Assembly (NCBI GenBank): GCA_029204225.1
Contig: CM055095.1
Location: forward strand, 47,194,510-47,258,509
DNA length: 64,000 nt
From: Diphasiastrum complanatum
Taxonomy: Eukaryota > Streptophyta > Lycopodiopsida > Lycopodiales > Lycopodiaceae
Direction of reading: 5' to 3'
Part shown: positions 36,801-49,030 of the stretch, piece after piece
How positions within the stretch are numbered: the first letter of the stretch is position 1
Layout of the letters: each line of letters begins with the position of its first letter
Program-made: the position numbers and the translations under genes
Notes under the pieces: generated by a model
Database searches by the model: none
What the model was told of the DNA's origin: nothing
Seen by the model: only the letters and a program-made list of their open reading frames with translations

Positions 36801-37694
36801 TGTGGAAATCTGCAAAATTGGACCAAGAATGGATCCTAAAATGATCCACAAGAGTGATTGGATGTTAGATACAATTGATCTATCGATCTACACAAGATTT
36901 AGATCAATCTAGATCAAATTTAGATGAGAAAATCTAACAAGAACAATCATAAATGAAAGGGAATTGTACTTGCTGGTTTCACACATGTGAAGACCTGTCA
37001 GAGTACGGACTCTAGCCTAAAAGAAAATTACAATATGATAGGAACTCAAAACTATCAAGAAAAATCAAGACAAATGATGAAATTGACAAGAATTGCCTCC
37101 AAAACCAAGATTGGTGTTGCTTGTTGATTATGGCCAAATGTGGCTCTATATATACAAAAAGTGGGAGCTCATGGTACTGACCATCCCTCTGATCCCACAT
37201 GTGTGAGGGTGCTTTGTCATGTGATGATTCATCATGCAAAATTGACACTTGGACAAAACCTTCTATTCTGAGCACTTTTGGTCCATTTTTCTTCTATGTA
37301 GAGAACTAGGAAAAACTCTTCTAGAAGTGCAAATTCGACTTCCTCAGCTTATTCCACACGTGTGAGTAGACCTCTACATATGGGATTTGACACCTAATCC
37401 CATGATGTGGCTTCATGCAATCTCTAGATTGATGCCATGTGGCATATGACTAAAAAACATGATTTTGGCCTTTTTAGCCAATAGAACTTGATTTAAATAT
37501 ATGTACAAGCTATATGATTGTACTACATGAAAAGTACATTCATTTCACACGTGGGAACAAGCTCCACACATGTGTAATCATCCTATATACATAGATTTGG
37601 CCTTGACCAAGCATAATTTTTTGCATTTTGCACAACATCAAATTATGGACAAAATGTACAATATTCTACATGGCTAGATTTGCCAATGTTTGCA
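36801..37694 (-). repeat. Copia LTR, related subfamily
   Basis: The start (TGGCAAATCTAGCCATG) and end (GGATCCATTCTTGGTCC, then TTTCCACA) match the LTR family at 33889 and 36189, but the middle does not. It directly follows an RNase H C-terminus at 37700-37960, so it is a 3' LTR. Confidence 0.65.
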
Positions 37695-37695
37695 A

Positions 37696-37960
37696 TTTTT
37701 CACACTCATCCTCAAATCTAGCCTTGGAAACAATAATGTTTCTATCAATCACTCCAATTGAAGATCTAAGCTTGATAAATGAATCTTTAGGTAAAGATTT
37801 AGTAAACAAATCAGCCAAGCAACTTGATGATCGCACATCTTGGAGCTTGGTCTCCTTGGCTTGCACTTTCTCCCTCACAAAATGATGAGCAATCTCGATA
37901 TGCTTGCTCCTTGCATGGAATGTAGGATTAGTAGCAAGTGATTGTTTACATATCCGAAGG
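37696..37960 (-). pseudogene. Copia RNase H C-terminus
   Basis: The minus strand reads SLATNPTFHARSKHIEI, then AHHFVREKVQAKETKLQDVR and CLADLFTKSLPKDSFIKLRS, the standard end of Copia RNase H. Upstream, near 37960, the frame joins unrelated sequence (to about 38900), so the rest of pol is deleted or displaced. Confidence 0.85.
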
Positions 37961-39163
37961 ATCTGTTTACTACGGTTCTTTTGATCCTTTGCTTTCAGCT
38001 TCTACGACTTGGTATTCTGCCTGTTACCAGGCTTCAGGGCATTCGTTATGTGTGCTCTTGATATTACGATGTCAAACCAGGCAAAACGAATAGATTGACG
38101 TTGTAGTATAGATTTTTTCCTGCCTGTTAGAGGACTACTCAGGGTCGAACTCTCTTGAACGCACTTACATTCATACATAGATGCAAGCCAAGAACGCTCA
38201 TTCACAGATCATAGTGCAGCCCAAATGAACATTTAGCAGATTCTATAGCTACCTACTCTTAAAATGAACTGAATCATATCCTAAGTATTACTAAACTGAG
38301 CTACACTTGCATAAATTGACAAAACAAGAAACAAGAACTAATCTACAACATTTTAGGAGTCCAAGAATCAAGATACCAACCAGCCTTTTAATTTTTGGAC
38401 ACTCCAAGAACATCAAGAACTGGAATGTCAGAGAATATGCAGGATTTACACCACAGATCTAGCCTATTTAGTTTACCTGAATGCTGGTTCCTACATTAAT
38501 CCACAAACAAGAAAAGAAGCTAATCCACTCGACGAAAGCAAAAAATCTAATCCACTCTACAATCCACAACCACACACAAAAGGAGGGAAGGGCAAGATCA
38601 TAAATGCATCACTCAATAAACAAGCATAATCAAGGAGCTCAATGGATGCACCAAACTCATGAAGGCTCTTCTCATTTCAGCATGGAGTTGATACAATTCA
38701 CAAAAAGCTCCTCTTCACAAAGAGGGAGTCCCTTAAATAAGCAAGAGAGCTCCTTAGGTGGCCTCCTAGTGGAATTTCCACATTTCACAAATTACAAGTG
38801 GAATAATGCTCTCCACTAGAGGTCACCATCAAAAGGTGCCTCACTCTACTTTCTTTAAGAGAGCTTTACTTGCATTTATTACATTTGCCTAGAAATACTA
38901 GTTCCTACATGGTCATTCCATCTTACGGGATTCACCATGAGGCTTACACAGTTCCTGCTTGTCATTCCTAACTAGCATTTCTCGGCTCTCAGTCTTCATT
39001 AGTCTCATCTTCTCAGAGACCTCCTCGGTCTAAGGTGAGAGGTGCTCTTGAGTTGCTCTGTCCGAGTATCTTGGGGATTCGTCAGAATCAGCCAACAGTG
39101 ATTGGGTTGATTGGTTGTTACAATAGATGGTTGGGATCTCATCCTCCATGACATGAAGCTTCA

Positions 39164-39981
39164 TCAATAGCCTTTTGAACCACAAGATGAGACATTTTGA
39201 TGCAAAATGTCATTTCTTTCCACATAAAAAGCATTTGAAATGGATTTGTCCTTGATCTTGCCCTTTGAGCTTGATGCATTATCCTCTTTATTGGTCTCCT
39301 TGAAATGCTTCTTCTTTCCATTGGTCTTCTTCTTGCCTTTGAATGAGAAATTGGCTTTCTCATCACCATCCTGCAAAAATGTTGAGTTCATTCTTGCATT
39401 GGTGTGCATCATCCTATACTCTTCAACCACTAATACACTATGAAGCTTTTCTATACTAGGCAAAGTGTCTTGGATTGCAAAGCTTTGGACCAAATTTGAA
39501 AAGCCACTCCCTAGACCATTAAGGACAATTGAACAAGCTCTCCATCTTAAATCTTCTCTCCAATGGAAGCCAACTCCCTATTTAGATACTTGATTCTGAG
39601 CACATAATTTTGTGCACTCTCTTCACTTCTCTTCATGCTTTGCAAAATCTAATTTCTAAGCATGAGAAGCCTTGAAGTGTTACTAGATTCATAGATTGAT
39701 TTTAAAGACTCCCAAGCGTCTTTAGCACTTTTACATGATGATAATTTCTTCAAAAGATCATTGTTCGCATTCATTTTCACACAATGAAGTGCTAGCCTAG
39801 ATCTCTTGTTGTATCTCACTAATTCATGTGCACGTAGAGGTTCCTCTTCATCTTCAATTAGAAACTCGTAAAGGCCTTGGAGCACCATGAGTGACTCCAT
39901 CCTAACCTTCCAAATTGCATAATTAGTAGAATTTAGTCTCTCACTAGCTTCTAGAAGGTATGCTCCAACAGGTCCCATCAT
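39164..39981 (-). pseudogene. Copia gag
   Basis: The frame 39981-39649 reads LNSTNYAIWKVRMESLMVLQ and KDAWESLKSIYESSNTSRLL, the Copia UBN2-type gag. The frame 39493-39164 carries a lysine-rich segment and a decayed zinc knuckle (FYVERNDILHQNVSSCGSKG, where a CxxC pair is lost). It belongs to the unit whose primer site is at 40590. Confidence 0.85.
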
Positions 39982-40589
39982 ACTAGTGAAATTCTACACA
40001 TAAGAAATAGATTTGATTGAACTTGAAACTTACAAAGGTTTCTAACTTGTAGTTTTTCACTCAAATTTGATTTCTAATCCAACAAATGGACTTGTAATCA
40101 CAGTTCTATCACTCCCTCACAAAGCTGGAATGAAGATAAGATGATGCTCTCAAGCAAATCTTGCCAATCTTGGCTATTTTGGACCCAAAAAAATGACTTC
40201 ATCTCTTTTTTCCTCCTTGGTATACTTTCAAGACCTGTATATGACCTTAATAGGACTTGAACTCAGCCTATATTAATTAGATTCCATGAAACAAATTCAA
40301 ATCTAATCAATGGCAAATGATCTTGATAGATAATTTTAGGATCTCCACCAAAAATTACACCAAAACCTCTTGAATTGAATTTTTGGTAACCAAATGAATA
40401 TTGTGCAATAAATGCAGGTTCAGAAGTACCCACACGTGGGAACAATATGGATTTTGATCAGTTTCAACTTAGAGATCAAATCCCCTCACCAAAACTTGGC
40501 TTCTAGCTCGCCCTCACAAGATTAGTTTTTAGCACACAAAACTACTAAAAATGGATTTGAATGGTTCTATGATCAAAGCTCTTGTACTT

Positions 40590-40602
40590 GGCTCTGATAC
40601 CA
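40590..40602 (-). other. primer-binding site, initiator-Met type
   Basis: The minus strand reads TGGTATCAGAGCC right after the LTR end TACTTTCACA: the canonical initiator-Met primer site. Confidence 0.88.
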
Positions 40603-41529
40603 TGTGAAAGTACAGTAATTTGGGGACCAAAATGGATCTTTAATGATCCACAAGAGTTACTTTGTGCTTGCTTACCAATCTATCAAAAAACTAGTTATGA
40701 AAAATTTAGCAACTTCACACGTGTGGGGAACCACAACAAAAGTGTGAATGATCTTTACCATGCTTTATGGTGGCACACAGATCACCTGCAGAGTAATACT
40801 ACAATCTACCAACAGATCTGAGACTAGAGCACAATCTAGAATGCTACAGATCAAAGCTTCATTAATTCCTCACAAATAGGAAAAGTACACAAGCAAAATA
40901 ATGTATGAAGAATACACTAATCTCGAGTTAGAGAGATAATACCAAAAACAAGCAAAATAGCATGAGATCCAATTTAGACATTATGACCTTATCAAAGCTT
41001 GATTCATCATTGAAAATGAATGAGAACCATATGTACATATATAGGAGAGCATAAATTCGTGGTACTACTAGCATTCAATGCATTTCCTACACCTATTCAA
41101 GTGTAAACTACCACTATATTGACACCTAACAGCTTGCATGCAGAAATTGCACCTAACTTTTACCTACTTTTTCCAAATGTCAATTTCTCAACTAGATATG
41201 TATAAAACTACATGCATGTGTCCATTACTATATTTTCATGCCTTGCATGTCACAATGGAAACTTAGAAATCAATGCATTTATGATGGCTCGAGTTCCTAC
41301 AAGGTCATATTAGACCAATTCTATGTGTATTACACACATGTCATACTAGACCAACTAGACTTTATGCATGTCAATGGAACTTGATCTACCTAGCTCAAAC
41401 TTGCCCTATTCTACAATCGCCCTATTCTACAAGGATATGTGCTCAATTCACACACCTTGAATATGTACAAACAATTTACATGGGTAGAACCCCCCAAAAT
41501 CAACATATGTAAGATAGATATGTTTTACA
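40603..41529 (-). repeat. Copia LTR (about 927 bp)
   Basis: It ends GTACTTTCACA before a primer site, and its terminal 80 bases match those of 33889-34563 and 36189-36800. The start is taken at TGTAAAACATATC because GTGTGAAAAAT precedes it, as before the LTR at 37694. Having a polypurine-like stretch upstream and a primer site downstream, it may be an LTR shared by two tandem units. Confidence 0.6.
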
Positions 41530-41723
41530 ATTTTTCACACTCCTCCTTAAAATATATCTATATGATGTTGATGAAGATCCTTTGTGTGTGGATTATTTGT
41601 TTTGCATTTGAAGTGAAGATCCAAAGAATCCATCATAGCAGCACCCTTACCAAATCCACGATAAGATTTCTTTGATAGAAATTTTTTCCAAATGCCTTTG
41701 AAAAATTTTCCATCAATTTGCTA

Positions 41724-42534
41724 CTATGTCAAAATGCCTCCTCCATGCTTGATACTGATCTCGGATTTGAGAAGTCCACATGCATGAATATGGTTGCATA
41801 AGAATCTGAAAACTACGAGGCTCTTAAGCCTCACCATGATCACAAAGATCATATAGAACAAAATTATACCATGAGTAATATTCAAGATTAAGCACACTAG
41901 CTTTTTTAGTCCAAACACTATGAACTCTATCCAAAATGGATCTAATCTTGAAACCATACTCAATCTTGATCTTATTGAGGCTAAATACTTTCTTAAGGAT
42001 GTAAGTGTCCTCATTGGATGTTTCAATTACTCTCAAAAGAAGTTCACAATATGCCTCAAAACATGAAAAAACTCCTTTTTTCAAACTATGAGTACTAAAC
42101 CCATTATTGCTCTTAGTCAATTTAAGAGCATACAAATAATGATACCTTTCTAGATGTTTTGGAAACATAATCAAGTCACCAATGACAAGAATTAATTCCA
42201 AACTAAAGACTTCATTTAAAGCTAGAATAGTCTTACTTGATCTTTGAGATGAACAAATCTCAATTAAGCAAGATACAACATCAACCAAAGAAAGTGAAAC
42301 GTAGGTGAGTACAATAGAATGAATACCACCTTCACTTATCCTTTCTTTTTCATGAAATAAGAACATCAAGGACTCGGCCTTGTGACATGAAGATCTTCTT
42401 GGATATGCATGTTGAGGATACTCCTCCTCAAACCTCGACCCCATCATAAGTTGACCATTCATAATAGAAATAACTTGTGATGTAGAAGATTCTCCCGTGT
42501 GGCAATGCTTGTCACAAACTATGAGGTGACTCAC
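41724..42534 (-). pseudogene. unrecognised serine-rich ORF following Copia gag
   Basis: Frames 42534-41824 and 42026-41724. No known domain. Internal repetition is visible: SSQRSSKTILALNEVFSLEL and ETSNEDTYILKKVFSL share a pattern. The second also matches SSSKDTYLHNEVFSL at 4953-5429. It occupies the place where protease, integrase and RT should be. It may be an element-specific ORF of a pol-less Copia lineage, or heavily rearranged captured sequence. Confidence 0.4.
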
Positions 42535-42583
42535 TCAAGTTGTTCAATGTCAATTGCATGATCTCACGATCTTGTACTCGCCC

Positions 42584-43006
42584 TCAAACGACAACTAGTT
42601 GATCACGGATCTCCTTTACCTTTAATAGGTGATCAGCAATGGTTGCACCATCATCCATTCTTAATGTGTGTAGCTTCATCTTCAGGAACAACACTCGAGA
42701 TGTGTTTGTGGTCTCAAACCATGCCTTCAACGTATCCCATGCTTCTTTTGGTCCTTCTGAATCTGAAATGTAGGGAATAATTGCATCTTTGACTAACAAG
42801 TTGATGGCATTCCGTGCTTTTCATTTTCTCCTGTCAAATGTCCGCTGATCTTTTTCAATTAGTGGCCTTGTCTCTTCACCTGTCACAATCTCCCATAGCT
42901 CCTTTTCCATCAAAATGTTCTTTAGTTTGAATTTCCAAACTACATAGTTGTCAACTCCTTCCAATGAAAAAAACTTGCAAAATTGACAAATGGCGTCTCT
43001 GACCAC
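42584..43006 (-). pseudogene. Copia gag (N-terminal half)
   Basis: Frame 43006-42821 reads FSLEGVDNYVVWKFKLKNIL and MEKELWEIVTG; frame 42799-42584 reads AIIPYISDSEGPKEAWDTLK and LKMKLHTLRMDDGATIADHL. Both are the conserved Copia gag halves, separated by a frameshift and a stop. Confidence 0.85.
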
Positions 43007-44352
43007 TTTCCAATCCGAGCTATAGATTGAAAGTTATGCCAAATTGAAGATTTTAGTCTTAAAATGGCTCACAACTGTCCTTAAGCCTGAAAAATGACAA
43101 TTATTGCCAAACTGTCATTTTTGAAAATTTTCTCCGTCGCGCACAGATCTCCGATTTTAGAGATTTTTATATCAGCACATAGCCCTTTGTACCAACATAG
43201 ACCTGTCTAATCAGATCCCAAAAACAATCTCTCCAGCTAGGTCAAATTTTCACTCTATTTTTTGCTTACCTGCAAAAAGAGCCCTTAGAAAGAATGGGCC
43301 AGTCCCAAAGACTACGAGCATTTGTGGGACCCTTCAATCTGAAATGAAATTTGAAGACTATTTTCTTCAGTTGATATGAGCCATTGATCTAGGACTCATG
43401 GACAGTCCAGATTGATCTGACTTTTCCTTACTAACACATGGCAAACTCGGACTGGTGCGCTTTCACTCATCTGCTGCTCTAAGGACACTTCCATACAAGT
43501 TTTTAGAGATGTTCAACGCACGAAGGAGGCATTTCGTGAGTTTCTGGCCGCGTTTCTGGCAAGTTCTTGGTGTTTCGGGCATGCACCCTCACTTTTTGGG
43601 TTAGCTAACAACCGATTCAGGGCAATTTGATGGCATTTCGGACACTCTTGCTAGCATTTTGGACCTGTTTCCCGCATTTTAGACCTGTCTTGTACCTTTC
43701 CAGCAACAAAATACAGCCAACAAACCTACAAAACACTGTTTTCCAGTTAAAAATTTATGTTTCTCACTCAAATCTTCACCAAAATCAACGATTTTTTTAT
43801 GGAATGAGCTACTAATCCAACTCTCCTTGCAGTTGGCTATCTCCAAACACTATCCTCACTGCAAATGATGGAGAATATTGAGTTTTTCATACCTATCCTA
43901 CTTGCTTGCACAAGTTTCACAAAAAATCACAAAAGTAGGCTAAAACTCAATAAAATCACAGTTTTTCAGTTCCTAAATGCTCATAACTGTGAAAGGCAGT
44001 ACTAGACACAGTCTCGTGTGATTTAAAGTTTCCCAAACAAACAAATGAGAGATTTCTTGGCAAAACTTCCTCACAAATGGCACTTTTCACAAAAAAAACT
44101 AGGAAGTATTGTCAAAATCTCCCCACTCAACAAATTTTCAATTTGTCTGATGCTACCCTGGCCTTTTTGATGCCTCTGGGACTATGTCTTCATTCCTCAT
44201 TGATGATTCTAAGCTCCAAACCTGCAAAATGCACCAAAGAATTTCTTCCAACTTTTGCCTCTCCAAGCTTTCACCTCCTGTGAAGGACTTTCACACTTCA
44301 TTGCGGAGCCTATAACAAGCTGTATCCATTGATCAGGCATGCAAGACTATCA
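43007..44352 (-). other. Copia leader region
   Basis: About 1.35 kb between primer site and gag, longer than usual for Copia, with no ORF that I can assign. Confidence 0.5.
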
Positions 44353-44365
44353 GAATCTGATACCA
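44353..44365 (-). other. primer-binding site, initiator-Met type
   Basis: The minus strand reads TGGTATCAGATTC immediately after the LTR terminal TTGACA. Confidence 0.8.
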
Positions 44366-44601
44366 TGTCAATAATTAGATAAACACTATCAAGCATTCAC
44401 CATAAGCAATCACCATGAAGAGGAGGAAGAAGAACACGCCATCACACACTATTACACTGAATAATGAAGAGTACAATAAACCTTGAGTATAGAGAGAGAA
44501 ACTAGTAGTTGACTATAGACTAGCCTATAGCTACTTACAGCTAGTAACAGCTGTCAACAGTAAATCATATACAATAAGAAGTTTATCATTGGTTTCTAAT
44601 A
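44366..44601 (-). repeat. Copia 5' LTR (236 bp)
   Basis: Partner of 35885-36120, roughly 92% alike by eye. The terminal CA on the plus-strand right end has changed to TA. Confidence 0.85.
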
Positions 44602-45311
44602 TAAACTGATCGTGAACATAACACCAACAATCAGTTGGAGCACAAGACTAAAAAAATGTTTTAAATAAACCCAAAATGTCAAACACCCACCACTCCCACA
44701 ACCACAAAGATATTTGATGAAAAACCAATATCGAAAGATACAGAGAAAAAAGATAAGCCTATGTTTACATTATAAAGTACTGACACAATTAAATCCGAAG
44801 GCTCCAAGATTGTGGCATAATAGTGATGAGGAGACCAACAAATTAGAGAACATTCCACAAGGAAAAGGGACGTGCATGAGATTTTTTGAGTGTATGAGAG
44901 ACAAAGTTTGCACATTTATGTTATGCAACACACAAGAATCATCATCTTGAATTGATTTATGACAAATCTAAAGAGCAACGAAAAATTGATAGAAGGCAGT
45001 GGTGTTGATCACATAAGGCTAAGCTTTTCCAACTGAACTGGGAAGCTGAGCTTGAAGATGCAACAACAAAGAATCATGATGAAGAAGATGAAAGTGATCA
45101 TGTTGAGGAAAATCATCTAGAGGGGAATCCACACAATAAAGAAGATGAAACAATCAATTATTTCATGGCGCCAAACGAGCACAATGATCAAGATGTCAAT
45201 GACAACAACAAAAGAGTTGAAAGTGAAAGAATAGATCATTTTTTTGAAATTTGTGAAAGAATAAGGCTACTAGATGCGTGTGAAATGACGGAAATGAGTA
45301 AGATGATGAAC
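44602..45311 (+). pseudogene. degraded coding-like region, unknown family
   Basis: A first frame (44714-44950) reads YKVLTQLNPKAPRLWHNSDE and CMRFFECMRDKVCTF. A second (from about 44930 to the TAG at 45309) reads HHLELIYDKSKEQRKIDRRQ, a TGA, and KAKLFQLNWEAELEDATTKN, then a strongly acidic stretch and RIDHFFEICERIRLLDACEM. I recognise no domain. The first 120 bases duplicate 35734-35850. Confidence 0.35.
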
Positions 45312-45719
45312 TAGCGGCACTTCTGTGTATTTTAGGATGTATACGTAGACTTGAGCTACATTTAGACTTAGAATTTGCTCCAAACATGATTATAGATCAT
45401 GCAACACAGTAACACAGACCGAAAGCACTCTCCACTCCAAGCTCACGTAGCAACTATATTTCTCAAAACCAAAATACACTGTACATATAGTTTTTCACTA
45501 TGGCAACCCATGCATGGCCTAGGTTGCCGTTGACAGGACGTGTGTCCCGTCGACTAGCCTCGTGGCGAGGCCAACTAGTCGTTATCCACTGATAGGACCC
45601 ACAATACAGTAACACAGTAGTTCTACTTTAATTCTAACTCTCTCCCTAGAAGTAGAATCTGAAGAAACAAAGTGTTTCTATTACCAAAGCTCTGCTAGCT
45701 CTTGACTCCCAACCTAACG

Positions 45720-45830
45720 AATGTCTCGAAGAACTCGAACACCTTGAAAATGAAGAACTCGAACAACTCAAAGGCGAAGAACTTGAACAACTCGAGTTCG
45801 AAGAGCTCAAAGAGCTCAAGGGAAAATGTT
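45720..45830 (+). repeat. Glu-Leu minisatellite
   Basis: Degenerate 9-15-base units of GAAGAACTCGAA encode EELEQLKGEELEQLEFEELK in one open frame, which would be a coiled coil. It sits upstream of a Copia LTR. Confidence 0.6.
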
Positions 45831-45995
45831 CGCAAACGACAGCTCAGCCGAAGGTCGAACGATGCGAAACGAAAATGTTTGAGAACCTCGAAGGTCGAAT
45901 ATCTTTGACACCCCACGCTCCAAAGGACCAGGAAGATCAAACAAGTGCCATGAAGTACAGTCTCGTGATATGATATGATGATGTCAATAGAAGAG

Positions 45996-46551
45996 TGTTA
46001 GGATGTGCCTAATCCGCCACTCTTGTAATTTGTGATTAGTTTTAGATTGTTTAATCAATCTAATGGGAAATGTTGCTCTGAATATATGCAGTTGCTAGAT
46101 CCACTAGTGAAAATAGAAGAATAGATACAGAATAGAACAATCCGCCAATGAGTGAGACATTGTAAGCAGGATCCACAGAGATCCAAGAAGTCTGCTAGTA
46201 AGCGAGACATTGTTCGTGGGAGAACATCGCTTCTCTCATGCCAATGCGCTATGTGGGTCTGTCACACAGTGCTCGAACAAGAGGATCAATAGATGATGTT
46301 GTAGTTGTTAAGCACATATCATTCAAATTGTCTGATCTAGATTGAACTATTGTTTGCTTGTTGTTCGTGTATCTCATTCGCTTGTTTTATCTATTCCACA
46401 CATAGGTTCAATTTTGTTGAATGCTGAATTAACTTAAACATAGGTCAGTAGTGTTTGTCTACATTCTGGAGGACTGTAAGAATGATATAGCAGGCAGTGA
46501 CTAGCAATCATATCTGAACTCCATCTGAATTAATCGCGACATCAGTTCACA
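45996..46551 (+). repeat. Copia LTR (about 556 bp)
   Basis: It starts TGTTAGGATGTGCC and ends CAGTTCACA, followed by a primer site at 46556. Its first part, plus 80 bases upstream, matches 11904-12100. The internal region downstream is not recognisable. Confidence 0.7.
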
Positions 46552-46627
46552 TTAGTGGTATCAGAGCTCGATTCCCATCAGCGATGTCAGTTCGCATCAG
46601 TGGTATCAAAGTCGGGCAGTTAGCTCC
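46538..46627 (+). repeat. 45-bp tandem duplication of LTR end plus primer site
   Basis: GACATCAGTTCACATTAG plus TGGTATCAGAGC (46556-46567) is repeated 45 bases on as GATGTCAGTTCGCATCAG plus TGGTATCAAAGT (46601). Two primer-site-like sequences therefore lie in tandem. Confidence 0.75.
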
Positions 46628-47056
46628 CCGTAAGAGATAGCTAACTGCCCACCAAAAGACCGTTAATACAGTGTGGTAGACAAACCAGGAAATGCATCAA
46701 TCAAAAAAGTTTGTTTATGATAAGGCAAAATTTATCCCTCATGAAACCATTTTTTTTAAAAACATTTAGCAAGATTGCTACCTCTTTTATAAAAGTATCT
46801 TGATTGTTGCAGAATAATCACTTTGTAAGAATTGTAAACTGGTCTATTGGAGGCCAGATGTATGTATTGTAAATACTGAAAAGGTAAATCTCTTCTTTTA
46901 TCAAACTTTGAGAGACAAGAAACCCCCGCTGCGAAATTAAAGGCAATTGAGATATTCAGAAAACTAGTGGTATTTGCTTCACAAGACTTCTTTTCAATAT
47001 CAAGAAAGTCTAATGGATAAATCTAGAAAGGGTTTTATGGTGTTCTTACATAATTC

Positions 47057-47476
47057 TTATCCATAAATCGTACTTACATATAAAACTAGGGTTGTGTTGT
47101 GCCTTGTCAATGCCATTGATGAAGAGAAAGTTTGTGAGCCATGTTTTTTCATTTTTAGCAATTTGTATTTAGCCAACTTTGTTTTTTGATATTTTCTAGG
47201 GCAATGTTTCTCAAGGCAAGTAAAGACTTTTCTGATATGCAGATTGAAAAATCTTTTTTCTTCCTCAAAACATTCGACAAATTCATTAAGCCTGCCATAA
47301 AGATTTTCTACCAAACTCAAAGTATCCTTTTTTTTAACAAATTCCAGATAGATCCACTGTAAAGCACCATAAAGCATAACCACTCTCAAAACGTCCAGCT
47401 GATACCTGCCACCATCCCACAACACATAACTGCACGAGTTAGTATAGTAGGGAAGACATGTGTCATAGCTGAGCAT
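47057..47476 (-). other. 139-residue ORF, unrecognised
   Basis: The frame has ordinary protein composition (LEFVKKKDTLSLVENLYGRL, RKVFTCLEKHCPRKYQKTKL). No motif known to me. A possible acceptor AG lies before YQLDVLRVV at about 47402. It could be an exon of a host gene or part of a transposon. Confidence 0.3.
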
Positions 47477-47479
47477 TAG

Positions 47480-49030
47480 TTGTTATCCATGTTCAAGAGA
47501 AGCTATACCACATAACAACATAAATAGCATTTTAAATCATAGTCCAGTCTTCCCAAATGAAAAGAATGTTTTTTAGCGATAGGCCAAGCCCTGCCATTAC
47601 TGTATCAGGGCGAGTGCCATGCTAATCAGTTTTTGGGCATTGGTCCATATCAGTTTGTTTTATTTTGTGCAAAAGTCTGAATAGTTTTCACCATATATAT
47701 TATTTATCGCTAAAAGATATGACGGACATGTGTGTAGGTGTTAGAGCAAATCCATTCCATGCTAACCCTGGTGACTATGGTTTCGAAAACAAGTCACGCA
47801 CTACTGTCCATACTCCTGAGCAAATCCATGCTTTCCAGTCGTATCTCACCATGCTCTGATTAGATAACTGAATGGGTAATATTTTGTAGAAGCCATGATT
47901 GAATATTGTTGTTTTGAATGAACTTGCGTTTTAACCCCATACTCAACCTGTGGTATTGCGACCTTGTTTTGGATAGGTTGTATATTACCGGTGAGGTCTT
48001 CGTGGTTTTTACAAGGTATCAGGGCAGATCCGTGCCATTCTAATCCTTTTTGTAAGAATCGTTTATCTTATGCAAATCCATGCTGTCCAAGATATAATAA
48101 AAACCTTTTAATAGGACAACACTTATGTCATCATTATCAGAGTGGTTACGAGTTGGTAGAAGATATGTAAGTAAGAAAAGACTTTTTTAAGCATCCAAAG
48201 TCACAACAAGCCAAAGAGAATTAAATATATCCATATACCAAGAAGCTTCTCCCCTTTTGAGCGTAAGTGGCTTATGCACAAACTGAATTTTGTTTCGAGA
48301 CATTGTACCTGGATGATCGCAGATGTATTATCTTGTGAGGATGCCATGTTAATCCTTCGAGTGCTTCTTGCTTTCTTAAGAATCAAATCATTCATAACAT
48401 TATTGTCAAGAAAAGTAATTCCATCCTTGTTAAAAACAAAAATCAATATGTCAAAAACAACCTTTCATCAATTGCTATATTAATTAGGAGCAAAAGTTTA
48501 TGTATATATACCTATGCAATGCAAACGCTTATAGAATTATGGTTTGAAACCGAACCTAACCGAAAAAGACTGTCGTAGTAATAATTGATGCTACACGAAG
48601 CGCATGTTACTTCCGTTAGTAATTGAATACTAGTGTTCTCTTTGAAGTAGAAACCAGTAGACAATATGCTAGCAGCCTAACTAAAGCATGATAGATAACG
48701 AATAACACCAGCACATGTAAGCTTTTGAGTTGTAATTCTTGTATGCTAGAATGCAAGCATAGTTGGTTCTTGTGAGTAATCTTTCAAAACTAGAATCCGA
48801 TCGAAAAGACATTCTATCTCTCGCCGGATAGTAGTGCTTATTGTGTGTTATATGATTATCACAAGATCATCCTTCATAAATACATGCAATGATTGTAGAA
48901 CATAAGAGTGCTTCATCGCTGGTATTTTGGACCATAAACATACTTTTGTCACTACACAAATGGTGTGACACATGGTCGTCGTTGGCATGCGGTGATCATT
49001 ATTAGTTTAAGTGTGTGGATAGAAGCACTA
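47480..49030. other. unassigned; repeated TATCAGGGC-type phrases
   Basis: At 47607, 47741 and 48016 related phrases (TATCAGGGCAGATCC and variants followed by TGCCATGCTAAT) recur in the same orientation, resembling decayed Copia primer-site regions. A minus-strand frame at 48446-48201 is unassigned. Confidence 0.35.

Larger units (their letters stand above)
35885..44601 (-). mobile_element. Copia element with 236-bp LTRs, 8.7 kb, containing nested elements
   Basis: LTRs at 44366-44601 (5') and 35885-36120 (3') read TGTTAGAAACC...TTATTGACA on the minus strand and differ at roughly one position in thirteen. The primer site follows the 5' LTR and a polypurine tract precedes the 3' LTR. Flanks read TAAAA (35880-35884) and TAAAC (44602-44606), a probable 5-bp target duplication. 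Inside are its own gag and ORF (43006-41724) and a second, later Copia unit (36189-41529). Confidence 0.8.
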
